Positions 24,839 to 35,261 of a stretch of DNA of 64,000 nt are shown piece after piece (within the stretch, counting starts at the first letter, position 1; the number at the start of each line of letters is the position of its first letter). The notes beneath the pieces were generated by a model that was given only the letters and a program-made list of their open reading frames with translations, was not told the DNA's origin and made no database searches. Both the position numbers and the translations under genes were made by a program. This stretch comes from Fratercula arctica (Eukaryota > Chordata > Aves > Charadriiformes > Alcidae). Location of the stretch: contig CANTUZ010000025.1 of assembly GCA_947846985.1 (NCBI GenBank), positions 9,174,100 to 9,238,099 of the forward strand, in the 5' to 3' direction.

Positions 24839-25209
24839 TGTCGTGGTTTAGCCTCAGATGGCAACAAAGAACCACGTGCCGCTCGCTCGGGCCTTCCCAA
24901 TACGGGACGAATCAGAAGAAAAAGGCAAAACTCTTGGGTTGAGACAAAGGCAGTTTAACAGAACAGCAAAGGGAATGAGGGAATAAGGGAACAACAACAA
25001 TAACACAGATAGAGGAATATACAAACACGATTACGAAACCACCGGCTCACCAACAGGACCCCGGGATGCCCCAGGCCGCTCCAAGCAGCAACTTCCTGCC
25101 CAAAACTTCCTGCCTCCTCCCCCGGCAGCTCAGGGTGGGCATGGCTCACATGGCATGGAATACCTGTGTCCTGGGGAGAATTAAGCCTATCCCTGCCAGA
25201 ACCAGGACA
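24839..25209 (-). repeat. Provirus 3' LTR
   Basis: This is the left LTR in window coordinates. Minus-strand sequence starts TGTCCTGGTT and ends AACCACGACA. It matches 31029-31386 along its length with scattered substitutions and a few short indels. In sense direction it is preceded by a purine-rich stretch (GGAATAAGGGATGGATAA, 25210-25227) that could be the polypurine tract. Confidence 0.93.
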
Positions 25210-25727
25210 TTATCCATCCCTTATTCCATACCATTTTTGCCATGCCCAGATCTTACAGGTTCCAATGAATTGCCACCACTTTCCCCTGTCAAATATACAT
25301 ACACACACATATATATTCATGCAGATATAATGCCCTTAGTTTATAGGCCATCCCTCCAAAGTGTCTGGTGAGTTCATTTAATCCATGGCTTTGGGCTCCA
25401 TCTGTTAGAACAGTCTCTCAGGACAGGTGAGATGGTGTGTGGTGCTGGACAGGTGCATGCTGGATTTTCAGAGCTTGTGACTGGTGTACCCAGTGTGGCT
25501 CATGCATACAGTCCATGGGCTGAAGATGTAGATCTTGAGAAAGGTGCTGGGCACCAGCTGCTGAGGTCAGTTCTGATCCAATCACTGCTGTGCTTTGCTC
25601 AATTTTTCATCAAAGCCCATCTGTCCTTAATTTGGGTGATTCTTACTGCAGTACAGCTGATAGCAATTATAGTAATGAGGACATAGAGCGAGAGGGTTAC
25701 TTAGCAATTAACAACACACAATTTGAT

Positions 25728-26870
25728 TCATTGGCTATTCTCACCCAAAATCAGGTCCCCATGAGGTATACATCGGACTTCCCCATCCTTCCACATCACC
25801 CACCAAGTGCACTCAGGTCCTTGGGCAAAAGCAATGCCATGGATGAGTCTGCCTTTGCCTGAGGCAGGACTAACCCAGACTGTCTTCCCTAACATATTCT
25901 TCATGTGCACTACGGGAAGTTTTGATTGGGCAGGGACAGCCCGATTGGTAGATCCCCTGGTGTTAACTAGCCAGGTAGCCTTTGCTAAACATGCATCCCA
26001 ATGTTTTAAGGTCCCACCACCCATTGCTCTCAGTGTAGTTTTTAACAGTCCAATGTATCGTTCTATCTTCCCAGAGGCTGGTGCGTGATAGGGGATGTGA
26101 TACACCCACTCAATACCATGCTCTTTGGCCCAGGTGTCTATGAGGCTGCTTCGGAAATGAGTCCCATTGTCCGACTCAATTCTCTCTGGGGTACCATGTC
26201 GCCACAGGACTTGCTTTTCAAGGCCCAGGATAGTGTTCCGGGCAGTGGCATGGGGCACAGGGTATGTTTCCAGCCATCCAGTGGTTGCTTCCACCATTGT
26301 GAGCACATAGCGCTTGCCTTGACGGGTTCGTGGCAGTGTGATATAATCAATCTGCCAGGCCTCCCCATATTTATATTTCAGCCATCGTCCTCCATACCAG
26401 AGAGACTTCAAACGCTTGGCTTGCTTGATTGCAGCGCATGTCTCACATTCATGGATGACCTGTGCAATACTGTCCATGGTCAAGTCCACCCCTCGGTCAC
26501 GAGCCCATCTATATGTCGCATCTCTTCCTTGATGGCCTGAGGTCTCATGGGCCCACCGAGCTATGAATAGTTCACCCTTATGTTGCCAGTCCAGATCCAC
26601 CTGAGACACTTCAATCCTAGCAGCCCGATCCACCTGCTGGTTGTTCTGATGTTCCTCCGTGGCCCGATTCTTCGGTACGTGGGCATCTACGTGGCGTACT
26701 TTCACAACCAGATGCTCTATCCGGGCAGCAATATCTTGCCATAGTTCAGCAGCCCAGATGGGTTTGCCTCTGCGCTGCCAGTTGCCCTGCTTCCACTGCT
26801 GTAGCCACCCCCACAGAGCATTTGCCACCATCCATGAGTCAGTGTAGAGATAAAGTACTGGCCATCTTTC
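25728..26870 (-). pseudogene. pol: ERV pol: RNase H end and integrase
   Basis: This is the downstream part of pol, open from just after the in-frame TGA at 26871-26873 to the stop at 25728. It starts in RNase H (LYTDSWMVANALWGW; VDAHVPKN). An integrase follows with a zinc-binding H-H-C-C region (HETSGHQG ... CETCAA), and the catalytic acidic residues are seen at QIDYITL, ESDNGTHF and GKIER. The C-terminus carries a short SH3-like basic/aromatic stretch (WWVMWKDGEVRCIPHGDL). It is in the same frame as the RT part, so a single stop separates them. Function would be proviral DNA integration; here it is a relic. Confidence 0.9.
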
Positions 26871-28382
26871 TCACTCAGCAACGTCCACAGCCAGCTGAAT
26901 GGCTTTCACCTCTGCAAACTGGCTCGATTCACCTTGTCCTTCACTGGCTTCTGCAACTTGTCGTGTAGGACTCCACACAGCAGTCTTCCACTTTCGATGC
27001 TTTCCCACAATCCGGCAGGACCCATCAGTGAACAGGGCATATTGCTTCTCCTTTTCTGGCAGTTTATTATATGGTGGGGCCTCTTCCGCACACGTCACCT
27101 CCTCCTCTGGTGACATTCCAAAATCCTTGCCTTCTGGCCAGTCCATGATCACCTCCAGAATTCCTGGGCGACTGGGGTTTCCCATTCGAGTTCGCTGTGT
27201 GATCAGTGCAATCCACTTACTCCATGTAGCATCAGTTGCATGATGTGTGGTGGGGACCCTTTCTTTGAACATCCAACCCAGCACCGGCAGTCGAGGTGCT
27301 AAGAGGAGCTGCGCTTCTGTACCAACCACCTCCGAAGCAGCTCGAACCCCTTCATATGCTGCCAATATCGCCTTTTCTGTTGGAGTGTAGCAGGCTTCGG
27401 ATCCTCTGTATCCCCGACTCCAAAACCCTAGGGGTCGACCTCGGGTCTCCCCTGGTGCTTTCTGCCAGAGGCTCCAGGTAGGGCCATTCTCCCCGGCTGT
27501 GGTGTAGAGCACATTTTTCACATCTTGTCCTGCCCGGACTGGCCCCAGGGCCACTGCATGGACTATTTCCTGTTTGATTTGTTCAAAAGCTTGTCGTTGC
27601 TCAGGACCCCATTTAAAATCGTTCTTCTTCCGGGTTACTTGATACAGAGGGCTTACAATCAGACTGTAATCTGGGATATGCATCCTCCAAAAACCCACAA
27701 TGCCTAAGAAAGCTTGTGTTTCCTTTTTACTAGTTGGTGGAGACATAGCTGCTATTTTGTTGATCACATCCATTGGGATCTGTTGGCGTCCATCTTGCCA
27801 TTTTATTCCTAAGAACTGGATCTCCTGTGCAGGTTCCTTGACCTTACTTCGTTTTATGGCAAAACCAGCTTTCAGAAGGATTCGGACTATTTTATCCCCT
27901 TTCTCAAAAACTTCTTCTGCTGTGTTGCCCCATACAATGATGTCATCAATGTACTGCAGATGTTCTGGAGCTTCACCCTGTTCCAGTGCAGTCTGCATCA
28001 GTCCATGGCAAATGGTGGGGCTGTGTTTCCACCCCTGGGGCAGTCGATTCCAGGTGTACTGGATGCCCCTCCAAGTGAAAGCAAACTGTGGCCTGCACTC
28101 TGCTGCCAAAGGGATTGAGAAGAATGCATTCGCTATATCAATCGTGGCATACCACTTGGCTGCCTTGGACTCCAGTTCATACTGCAGTTCTAGCATGTCC
28201 AGCAGAGCAGCGCTCAGCGGTGGCGTGACTTCATTCAGGCCATGATAGTCTACAGTTGGCCTCCACTCTCCATTAGATTTTCGCACTGGCCATATAGGAC
28301 TGTTAAAGGGTGAGCGAGTCTTGCTGATCACTCCTTGAACCTCTAGTTGACGAATCAGCTCATGGATGGGAATCAGAGAGTC
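26871..28382 (-). pseudogene. pol: ERV pol: reverse transcriptase and RNase H
   Basis: This pol segment is open between in-frame TGA codons at 28383-28385 and 26871-26873. RT blocks: FNSPIWPVRKSNGEWRPTVD, the first catalytic Asp in YATIDIANAFFSIPL, LPQGWKHSPTICH, and the catalytic YIDDIIVWG. The connection domain follows (FLGIKWQDG, FWSRGYRGSEACYTPTEKAI), then the start of RNase H (ALFTDGSCRI; Glu in SSQFAEVKAI). The enzyme would copy the RNA genome. Motif residues are intact, but the frame is cut at both ends by point stops. Confidence 0.92.
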
Positions 28383-28866
28383 TCAGTTGGTGCGATATTG
28401 CCAAGGATGCACCGTTGTGGTAGCAATCGGCACCTGCTGTTCTTCGACCCTCAACAACCCCACAACAGAAGAGTCCTCCGAGAGATCAGGCAAGGTAGAC
28501 AACTGTTTAACTTCCTCTGTCTCCAAGGCAGCTATGCCAAAGGCCCACCGATACCCCTTTGGGTCCTTAAAATACCCTCTCCTGAGGTAATCTATACCAA
28601 GGATGCATGGAGCCTCTGGGCCAGTCACAATGGGATGCTTTTGCCACTCATTCCCAGTTAGGCTCACTTCCGCCTCCAATACAGTCAACTCTTGGGATCC
28701 CCCTGTGACCCCAGAAATACAAATGGGTTCTGCCCCCTCTATAGCTTGATGGTATCAGAGTGCACTGTGCACCCGTGTCCACTAGAGCCTTATACTCCTG
28801 TGGGTCTGATGTGCCAGGCCATCGAATCCACACTGTCCAATAAACCCGGTTGTCCCTTTCCTCCAC
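28383..28866 (-). pseudogene. pro: ERV protease, frameshifted
   Basis: The N-terminal part (28866 downwards) carries the retroviral aspartic protease active site ALVDTGAQCTLIPS. Near 28738 the reading frame shifts. The second half (LTGNEWQKHPIVTGPEAPCI then LGIDYLRRG) continues in the pol frame and ends at the TGA 28383-28385. The protease N-terminus is in the same frame as gag and separated from it only by the TAG at 28888-28890. Confidence 0.88.
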
Positions 28867-28887
28867 CTGGCTGGAGGCAGGGCCCCT

Positions 28888-29884
28888 CTAATCCTGGTCA
28901 TGGTATCCGGTACTCACTTCTTGCAGAAATGACTTGGAGGTTCCTTCAAGAGGATCAGAAGCAAGATCAGGCCTTATGCTCTGTCTGGGGAACTGCCCGC
29001 TGGAAACTGGGGCGGCACTTTTCCTGGAGGGATCCCCTTTTGTGGTTGTCCTTCCTTGCAACTCCTGTACCCGTGTCCGCAGGATCCAAGTAGGTTGTCC
29101 ATCCCACTTCCTCATGTCCTCTCCATGGTCTCGCAGGTAGAACCACAGGGTGCCTCGTGGTGTGTACCATCTGTACTCTCTCTCTTGAGTGGGGAAATGC
29201 CTGCCCCTAATAGCTGAGATGCTGGCCCGTACAGGTGGGGAGTAGGACATATTCTCTTCAAGTTGCTGGACCTTCCGGGACAGTTTCCCCACAGCTGAGA
29301 CAAGGGGGGAAGAGAGGCTTTCTTCATATCGCCGGAGCCGGCCAGCCACCTCATCCACCGTTGGTCCCTCTTCGCCTTTCCATTCCATTACTGCCAGTGA
29401 GTTGGCATATGACGATGGTGCGCTCCGTACAAACTTCCGCCACATGGGCCTTGTGCATTGCACCTCATCAGGGTCCGTGGGTAAGTCTGCATTGTCCAAG
29501 TCATAATAAATCATCTCCCGCATGGCTAATTCTCTCAGGTACTGGATACCTCTTTCCATGGTGGTCCACTTGCTTGGGTGACATACAACATCTTCACTGA
29601 AGGGGTACCTCTCCCTCACGCCTGACAGGAGTCGTTTCTAGAGGCTGAGGGCTTGGGTCTTCTTTCCAATTGCCTTGTCAATGCCGCCTTCCCTAGACAG
29701 GGATCCCAGCTGCCTGGCTTCCCTACCCTCTAATTCCAGGCTACTGGCCCCATTATCCCAGCATCAGAGCAGCCAGGTGACAATGTGCTCACCTGAAAGT
29801 CGGCTAAAATCTTTTTGCATATCCCGCAGCTCACTCAAGGACAGGGATCGGGTAATTATCTCTGGTTCTGCCTCTTCCTCCTGT
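28888..29884 (-). pseudogene. gag: ERV gag, capsid-like part, with internal stops
   Basis: This is the gag segment downstream of the leader and in the same frame. It holds in-frame stops at 29764-29766 (TGA) and 29638-29640 (TAG) and ends at TAG 28888-28890. Recognisable blocks are LELEGREARQLGSLSREGGI, GVRERYPF, MERGIQYLRELAMREMIYYD and MWRKFVRSAPSSYANSLAVM. A heptad-like stretch (VGKLSRKVQQLEEN) follows. There is no CCHC zinc knuckle. The same blocks occur in the second ERV fragment at 34360-35255, which supports their being gag. Confidence 0.82.
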
Positions 29885-29886
29885 CC

Positions 29887-30861
29887 TCATGATGGCCCTG
29901 GTTCATTGTCTTCTCTTACTAAGGGAACTGATTTCTTTGTGTACTTCTTCTTTTGTATAGGGGCAACTGATACTGGCACGGGTTGATTCCCTGGTTCAGC
30001 AGCAGTGGCTGTCGCAGGGGTTGGAATAGCTGCAGTGGCTGCTGCAGGGGTTGCAGTACCCACAGTGTCTCTCACAGGGGTTGCAGTAGCCACAGTGCCT
30101 GTCACAGGGGTTGGAGTAGCCGCAGTGCCTGTCGCAGGGGTTGCAGTAGCCCCACTGCCTGTCACAGGGGTTGCGGTAGATGCAGTGTCTGTCGGTCGGG
30201 TTTCCATCTCTTTCCCCTGAGGGTGCTGCATAGCACTGAGCAGTGCCTGGTAGACACTAGCCAGGGCCCAGCACAGTGCGGTGAGTTGTGCCTCTCTGGA
30301 ATAGCCACAGCATTTTCCCTTCAGATATTCTACTACTCTGTCAGGGTCCTGTAATTGTTCAGGGGTGAAGTCCCAGACCATTGGAGGCGAGAAGTTCTCT
30401 AGGTACCTGCCCATGTTCTCCCACATGCCATGCCACCCCTGACTGTCCAGCCTCGGAGCAGATCTCTGGGTGGCAGTCTTAAACAGTCGTTTAACCCTAA
30501 ACAGGACCTGGAACATATTCAGCAGACATAATACTAGGAACATGCTGGTTTGAGCATCCCAAGGATATTCAAAATTCTCAAAAGCTGTCATACCTGACCC
30601 AAAGGAGAAAAGGGGGGCAAAAGAGCTGGGGAAAGTGTCCCCCCCCATTTCCCCCATAGACTGGATGGAATTATTAATAAATTCTGAGAGGTGGTGCCCA
30701 AGGTACGGACAGGACAGCAATACCACATAAACGCCCCAAAATAACCATCTAACAAGTGATGTTGTCGTATCATAAGCCGGTATCGCACAGGACAGTAAAA
30801 TGATAATCCTCATCCCTCTCCCAGAAGTAACAAATATCACCGCAGGGAGTACATAAGCCAT
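29887..30861 (-). pseudogene. ERV gag leader with membrane segments and 10-residue repeats
   Basis: The frame is open for about 324 aa from the first ATG (30861), upstream of and in frame with gag. The N-terminal part is strongly hydrophobic with about four candidate membrane segments: AYVLPAVIFVTS, MRIIILLSCAIPAY, VRWLFWGVYVVLLSCPYLG and TSMFLVLCLLNMFQVLF. A soluble stretch follows (FTPEQLQDPDRVVEYLKGKC), then about 6.5 copies of a 10-residue Thr/Pro/Ala repeat (TATPVTGTVA type), a basic patch (QKKKYTKK) and the TGA at 29887-29889. Standard retroviral Gag starts with a soluble matrix domain, so this leader is unusual. A similarly built ORF lies at 33713-34138. Its role is unknown; membrane targeting of Gag is one possibility. 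Confidence 0.75.
30001..30194 (-). repeat. 30-bp minisatellite in the gag leader
   Basis: About 6.5 copies of a 30-bp unit (forward strand GCAGTGCCTGTCACAGGGGT + TGCAGTAGCC) sit head to tail with a few substitutions each. The period is a whole number of codons, so the reading frame passes through. Confidence 0.9.
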
Positions 30862-31002
30862 ATAGGAATTTACATAACACAGCCATGAGAACAAACCAAG
30901 CAACACAGTAACCAGCGACTATTTACCTAATACAATAAACGCATACAACAAATTAGTTTTTACAAGCTCCAGTTGGATTCTGTCGTTATCTCAACCCTTC
31001 GA

Positions 31003-31020
31003 GCCCCATGTTGGGCGCCA
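31003..31020 (-). promoter_or_regulatory. Primer-binding site, tRNA-Lys(CUU)-type
   Basis: On the minus strand, 8 nt inside the 5' LTR, TGGCGCCCAACATGGGGC matches the 3' end of vertebrate tRNA-Lys(CUU) except for one base (ACG to ACA). The match continues into GAGC of the tRNA. ERVL elements are named for Leu primers, so a Lys-type site is a point to note. Confidence 0.8.
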
Positions 31021-31028
31021 AAAAGGAC

Positions 31029-31386
31029 TGTCGTGGTTTGGCCTCAGACGGCAACAAAGAACCACGTGCCGCTCGCTCGGGCCTTCCCAATACGGGAAGA
31101 ATCAGAAGAAAAAGGCAAAACTCTTGGGTTGAGACAAAGGCAGTTTAACAGAACAGCAGAGGGAACAAGAAAAACAGCAACAATAACACAGATAGAGGAA
31201 TATGCAAACACGATTACGGAACCGCCGCTCACCGCCGCTCACCGACCGGACCCAGGACGCCCCAGCCCGCTCCAAGCTGTGACTTCCTGCCCCCTCCCCC
31301 AGCAGCTCAGGGTGGGCATGGCTCACATGGCATGGAATACCCGTGTCCTGGGGAGAATTAACCCTATCCCCGCCGGAACCAGGACA
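31029..31386 (-). repeat. Provirus 5' LTR
   Basis: This is the right LTR in window coordinates. It is the 5' LTR because gag and the primer site follow it on the minus strand. Boundaries are TGTCGTGG...CCAGGACA on the plus strand, followed by the ATAGC duplication at 31387-31391. Compared with the other LTR it has a short local duplication (CCGCTCACCGCCGCTCACC) and a small deletion. Confidence 0.93.
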
Positions 31387-33139
31387 ATAGCATACACTTT
31401 TTTAAAACTCCATTTTCTTACTCTGCCTTTGATTAATTTCCTCTCAATCACTTGGGGGGGAAAACTTATTTCTTTAAATATTAATCTTTGGCCAAGTTAG
31501 TTCCTCCTTCACAAACATGGCACAAGGCTTGTGAAATCAGAGAGACAGGTAGTAAGATACATAGAAGCCTTCCATGGGACAGAGAAGTAGTCAAAGGGAA
31601 TGCCATAACTGAGCTTCTGCATACCCAAAGCAGCGAAATTGTCACTTCTTTATGTGTCATGTAAGAGGTCAGTCCTTGGAGAATTCTCTATTACAAATGC
31701 TAAAAAGTCTGACTCTCTGATTTCTTACTCATCATTCAGGAATACAAATGTGTTGAGGCACTCCATTTTGATTTTCTAGAAACTTTTAGGACTGACTGCC
31801 AGAAGATATGGTAGTAGATTAGAGGTTGGCCATTTATCTATTGACAGAAGTATTTTATACCACTTGCTTTACTGAAAACAGTGTCAGTGTTGTTACATTA
31901 ATCTGAACATATTGCTCCAGAATGTGGTATAAAAATAAAAGACTTTCATGTGACTCTGAGCTTTAATACACTGGGTACTGTTTCACCTCTTCAGCTGATC
32001 ATAACAAACTAAAAGCACAAGGTATTGCTAACAACTACTCCCAAAACACATTAATTGCATCGATATAAGAAAAGGAACATCAGTGAATGATGGATGTTCC
32101 ATTGTGCTGGGGAAAGACTTCATCATCAAAAAAGCATCACTTCCATGCCTACAGAATGTCTCCCTGTGGAATACCTACTGTGTAGCAATGTCTGCATGTA
32201 TTTAGTTTAGTATGTGATGTCTCATAAATGCATAAAGTCATGTGCTATATTATACATGGGAAAGGTCTGACTGACACCTTAGATTATTATATCATCAAAT
32301 GAAGAATATCCTCAGCATATAAAAAATACAGCTTTAAAAATACTCATCTGAGCAACTTATGGGCTATAATGAAACTTTCAGACCAGTGTTAATTATTATG
32401 AGTCTTCATTATTGATGTATATTTTGGGAAGTAAAGAGTTAGATGTCCAATGCAGCAAACTGAATCAGAATTTTACAATGAAAAAAGTACTTTATTGGCC
32501 TAGTTCTCAACTGCCATAATTTCCTAAAATTAGAAACATTTTTTTTGATAGGACCAAAAGATATTAATTTCCCAGACAGTTGAAGTCTATGCCATTTCTT
32601 TGACAAAAAAAACCCCAACTAACTAGGGATAAGCTTGGATATCAGAATTAGTCAACATGATCCAATTTAATTCTTTTCCACATACCCAAATGCCCATTTT
32701 TACAAAAGCATGTTTGCAATTAGATTGGGATGGAAAGGCAGGGAAGAAAGGAAGGAGCATAAAATACTCTTCATGGAGCCACTGTTATAATTTACTTACC
32801 TTTTTCAAATTGTCTAAACACATGCAGACTGTATTTCTTTCACTGGCTTAAAGAGCCTGTCTAAAACTACCAGTATAATTCTGGCTTTAAAAAGACAGGC
32901 AGATGAGCAAGGAGACAGTGAGAAGTCTTCTCAGCTGACAGAGGAGTTTTTCTATGAAATTCCCTTTCTGCCTACCATCTCAAGGAAAGATGTTTAGCCC
33001 AGCAGCTCTGAATCACTTTTTTTCCAAGCATTATGGCTCCTCTTTTCCCAAGAGAGAGCCTACATTACATTTAAGAACTGTGTGAAGCAGTAGCACCAAG
33101 AACTTTAAAATAATAATTGAAACTCTCCTGCAATTTCTG
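31387..33139. other. Intron, no gene seen
   Basis: AT-rich sequence between the two ERV elements. I recognise nothing beyond the target-site duplication at its left edge. Confidence 0.55.
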
Positions 33140-33629
33140 TAGGGAGGACAGGACAGGTGACCCAAAATTGACCAACAGGGTATTCTATCCCATCTGTCCC
33201 ATGCTCAGTATAAAAGCTAAGGGATCAAAGGGTCAGCTCACTCTATCTTCAATGGCCAACGTCTGAGGAGGACCCTGTCTGTTCATCTGCTTTTGATCCC
33301 GATCCGAGCATTCCTGACTCCAGATCCGGAATCCTGCTCCTGTCCACTGCTGACTCCAGTCTGGGACTTTCCCTGTGCCTGCTGGTGACACGATCGTCAT
33401 CCTGGGAGCTGGATACGGTCTTGTATATATTGTATACATTATTATTATTATTAATATTATGGTTTTATTATGTTGTATTTTCATTATTTATTATTATTTT
33501 CATTAAAGTAGCTTAGTTCTTTTTCTAAACTCGTAAATCTCCTCATCTCTTCCTCTTCTCTCTTTGGAGAGAGAGGAGGGGGAGGGCCATCTGTCATTCT
33601 GATTGCCCAATCCGGCCAGAACCATGACA
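33140..33629 (+). repeat. LTR tail (plus orientation)
   Basis: It corresponds to about the last 490 bp of the LTR family seen complete at 59549-60311. It includes GACAGGTGACCCAAAATTGA, the TATA-like CAGTATAAAAGC (33208-33219), an ATTAAA-type signal (near 33503) and the end CCAGAACCATGACA. The ATT-rich stretch at 33438-33500 is part of this LTR. Confidence 0.9.
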
Positions 33630-33636
33630 GATTTAT

Positions 33637-33654
33637 TGGTGCCCGATGTGGGGC
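33637..33654 (+). promoter_or_regulatory. Primer-binding-site-like sequence
   Basis: TGGTGCCCGATGTGGGGC lies 7 nt downstream of the LTR end, the position expected for a retroviral primer site. It resembles the Lys-type site of the other provirus with several differences. I cannot name the tRNA. Confidence 0.55.
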
Positions 33655-33712
33655 ACAACTGTGGCATGACCAGAGTTCTGATAGCTTGCTCAGAGATTAA
33701 AACAGACAGCTC

Positions 33713-34138
33713 ATGTCAGTTTTAGACAGATTATTGTATCGTTTCTTTGTAGGGATTACTTTAAAGTTAATTGATACAGCAATGCTTAACTTGTCTTATG
33801 TGTTGTATAACTTACTTGCTCTTTCTGTCTGTATGCGGTGGTTCAAACGTGCTATTTTGCTGCTGTTTTTAATTCTGATCCAGGCTGTGATTGAACGGAT
33901 AGCTTCTTTACCTGCATACCTCAGGCATTATGTAATGGATTCTGTCACTAATTATACTTTGAATTTTACCATGGGAATGTTTACTTTGCCCTTTACTGCT
34001 CATGCCAAATTGTCACCATCAGAGTCAGGGGATGGATCCCCTTCGGATAGCGTGAATGAAAGTTGCTTTCTTAAAATCATGTTTTTGGTGTCGATTTTCC
34101 TGCATGGGTTGCAGGGATGGTTTCTCTTTAAATTTTGA
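33713..34138 (+). pseudogene. ERV leader ORF with membrane segments
   Basis: An open 141-codon frame begins with ATG 84 nt after the LTR. It has several hydrophobic stretches: LLYRFFVGITLKLIDTAML, LSYVLYNLLALSVC, RAILLLFLILIQAVI and, before the stop, FLKIMFLVSIFLHGLQGWF. It ends with TGA, after which basic gag-like sequence continues (VTRRKKKR). The position, the number of hydrophobic segments and the following basic linker match the leader of the provirus at 29887-30861, although the residues differ. Function is unknown. Confidence 0.7.
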
Positions 34139-34828
34139 TGCAAGAGTAGGTGTTATACGATATGCACTGACACTACTCAAACTCCATCGGCACCGGTACA
34201 AGTTGCCCCGGTGACCAGAAGGAAAAAGAAGAGGTCAGTAAGTTCCTCTGTCCCCTGTGACAAAGACCAAGTAAAGCCAGATAGCAGGGGGGAGGACTCT
34301 TCTGATGAAGATTGAGGAAAGAGTTCTTCTAAAGACGATAGGGGAGAGGCTCCTGCGTCAGCTCAGGAGGAGGAATCAGATGCAGAGGTGATCATTAAAT
34401 CCTTCTCTATGAAGGATCTGCGAAATATGAGAAAGGATTTTACCCGGAATGATGGTGAGACGCTTGTCTCCTGGTTGCTTCCATGCTGGGATAATGGGGC
34501 TGATAGCATGGAGTTAGATGGTAGCGAAGCTAGGCAGTTAGGAAACCTGGCCAGAGAGGGCGGTATAGATAAAGCTCTTGGGGAAAAAGTCACAGACTCT
34601 CAGTCTCTGGAGGGGACTTGTATCAGCCGTAAAAGGCAGATATCCTTTTAAGGATGATATTGAATGCCGCCCGATTAAATGGACCAGCATAGAGAAAGGT
34701 ATTAAGTACCTGAGAGAAATGGCTGTGAAAGAGGCGATTTATGGTGACTGGGAAGTGAATGTAGATCCTGATGAAATGCCATGTAGATGACCCATGTTGC
34801 GGAAGTTTGTACAGAGTGCACCATCAAT
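34139..34828 (+). pseudogene. gag: ERV gag fragment, broken
   Basis: Gag blocks homologous to the provirus gag include RKKKRSVS, SMKDLRNMRKDF, CWDNGADSMELDGSEARQLG, GRYPFKDDIE, IEKGIKYLREMAVKEAIYGD and [10 protein letters not shown]. It is broken by a stop near 34311, a frameshift between about 34610 and 34640, and a TGA near 34788. It is then interrupted by a CR1 at 34829. A further gag piece (TVNEVANRVQQYEDSLSRPL) continues at about 35149-35262. Confidence 0.82.
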
Positions 34829-35148
34829 GGGGCTTACAGGAAGGATGGGGAGGGACTCTATCAGGGAGTGTAATGATAGGACATCGGGTAACGGTTTTAA
34901 ACTGAAGGAGAGTAGATTTAGATTGGATATTAGGAAGAAATTCTTTACTGTGAGGGTGGTGAGGCACTGGAACAGGTTGCCCAGAGAGGTGGTGGATGCC
35001 CCATCCCTGGAAGTGTTCAAGGCCAGGCTGGATGGGGCTTTGAGCAGCCTGGTCTAGTGGGAGGTGTCCCTGCCCATGGCAGGGAGGTTGGAACTAGATG
35101 ATCTTTATGGTCCCTTCCAATCCGAACCATTCTATGATTCTATGATTC
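34829..35148 (+). mobile_element. CR1 3' fragment inserted in ERV gag
   Basis: This 5'-truncated CR1 is in plus orientation, with the C-terminal ORF2 motif [20 protein letters not shown] followed by [13 protein letters not shown]. The tail is GATGATCTTTATGGTCCCTT with the ATTCTATG repeat. It is almost the same as the copy at 49231-49574. It splits the gag reading frame, so it arrived after the ERV. Confidence 0.92.
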
Positions 35149-35261
35149 ATTCTATTACCATACTTTGTCAGTACTGATCTGGGGAGAATGTGATCATGAT
35201 TCACTAACTGTAAATGAAGTGGCTAACAGGGTACAACAGTATGAAGACAGTCTCTCTCGTC

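Larger units (their letters stand above)
24839..31386 (-). mobile_element. ERVL-like endogenous retrovirus provirus with two LTRs
   Basis: This 6.5-kb provirus is read on the minus strand. LTRs of 371 and 358 bp (24839-25209 and 31029-31386) begin and end TG...CA and are flanked by a perfect 5-bp duplication ATAGC (24834-24838 and 31387-31391). Order on the minus strand: 5' LTR, primer site, membrane-segment leader/gag, protease, RT-RNase H, integrase, 3' LTR. The roughly 520 bp between integrase and the 3' LTR has no env. The integrase motif YHAPASGKIERY and lack of env suggest class III (ERVL-like). The LTRs differ by an estimated 7-10%, so it is not recent. Gag and pol carry several stops and one clear frameshift, so it is defective. 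It shares orientation with ADAMTS6. Confidence 0.93.

Noticed and set aside
25210..25727. Possible env gene between integrase and 3' LTR
   Set aside because: The gap is only about 520 bp and has no signal peptide, membrane anchor or long open frame on the minus strand.
31001..31020. tRNA gene fragment GAGCCCCATGTTGGGCGCCA on the plus strand
   Set aside because: It is only the last 20 nt of a tRNA, placed 8 nt from an LTR, and is better explained as the retroviral primer-binding site.
30588..31326. Several open frames on both strands around the provirus 5' LTR and leader
   Set aside because: They lie in other frames of the gag leader or inside the LTR and have no recognisable domain.
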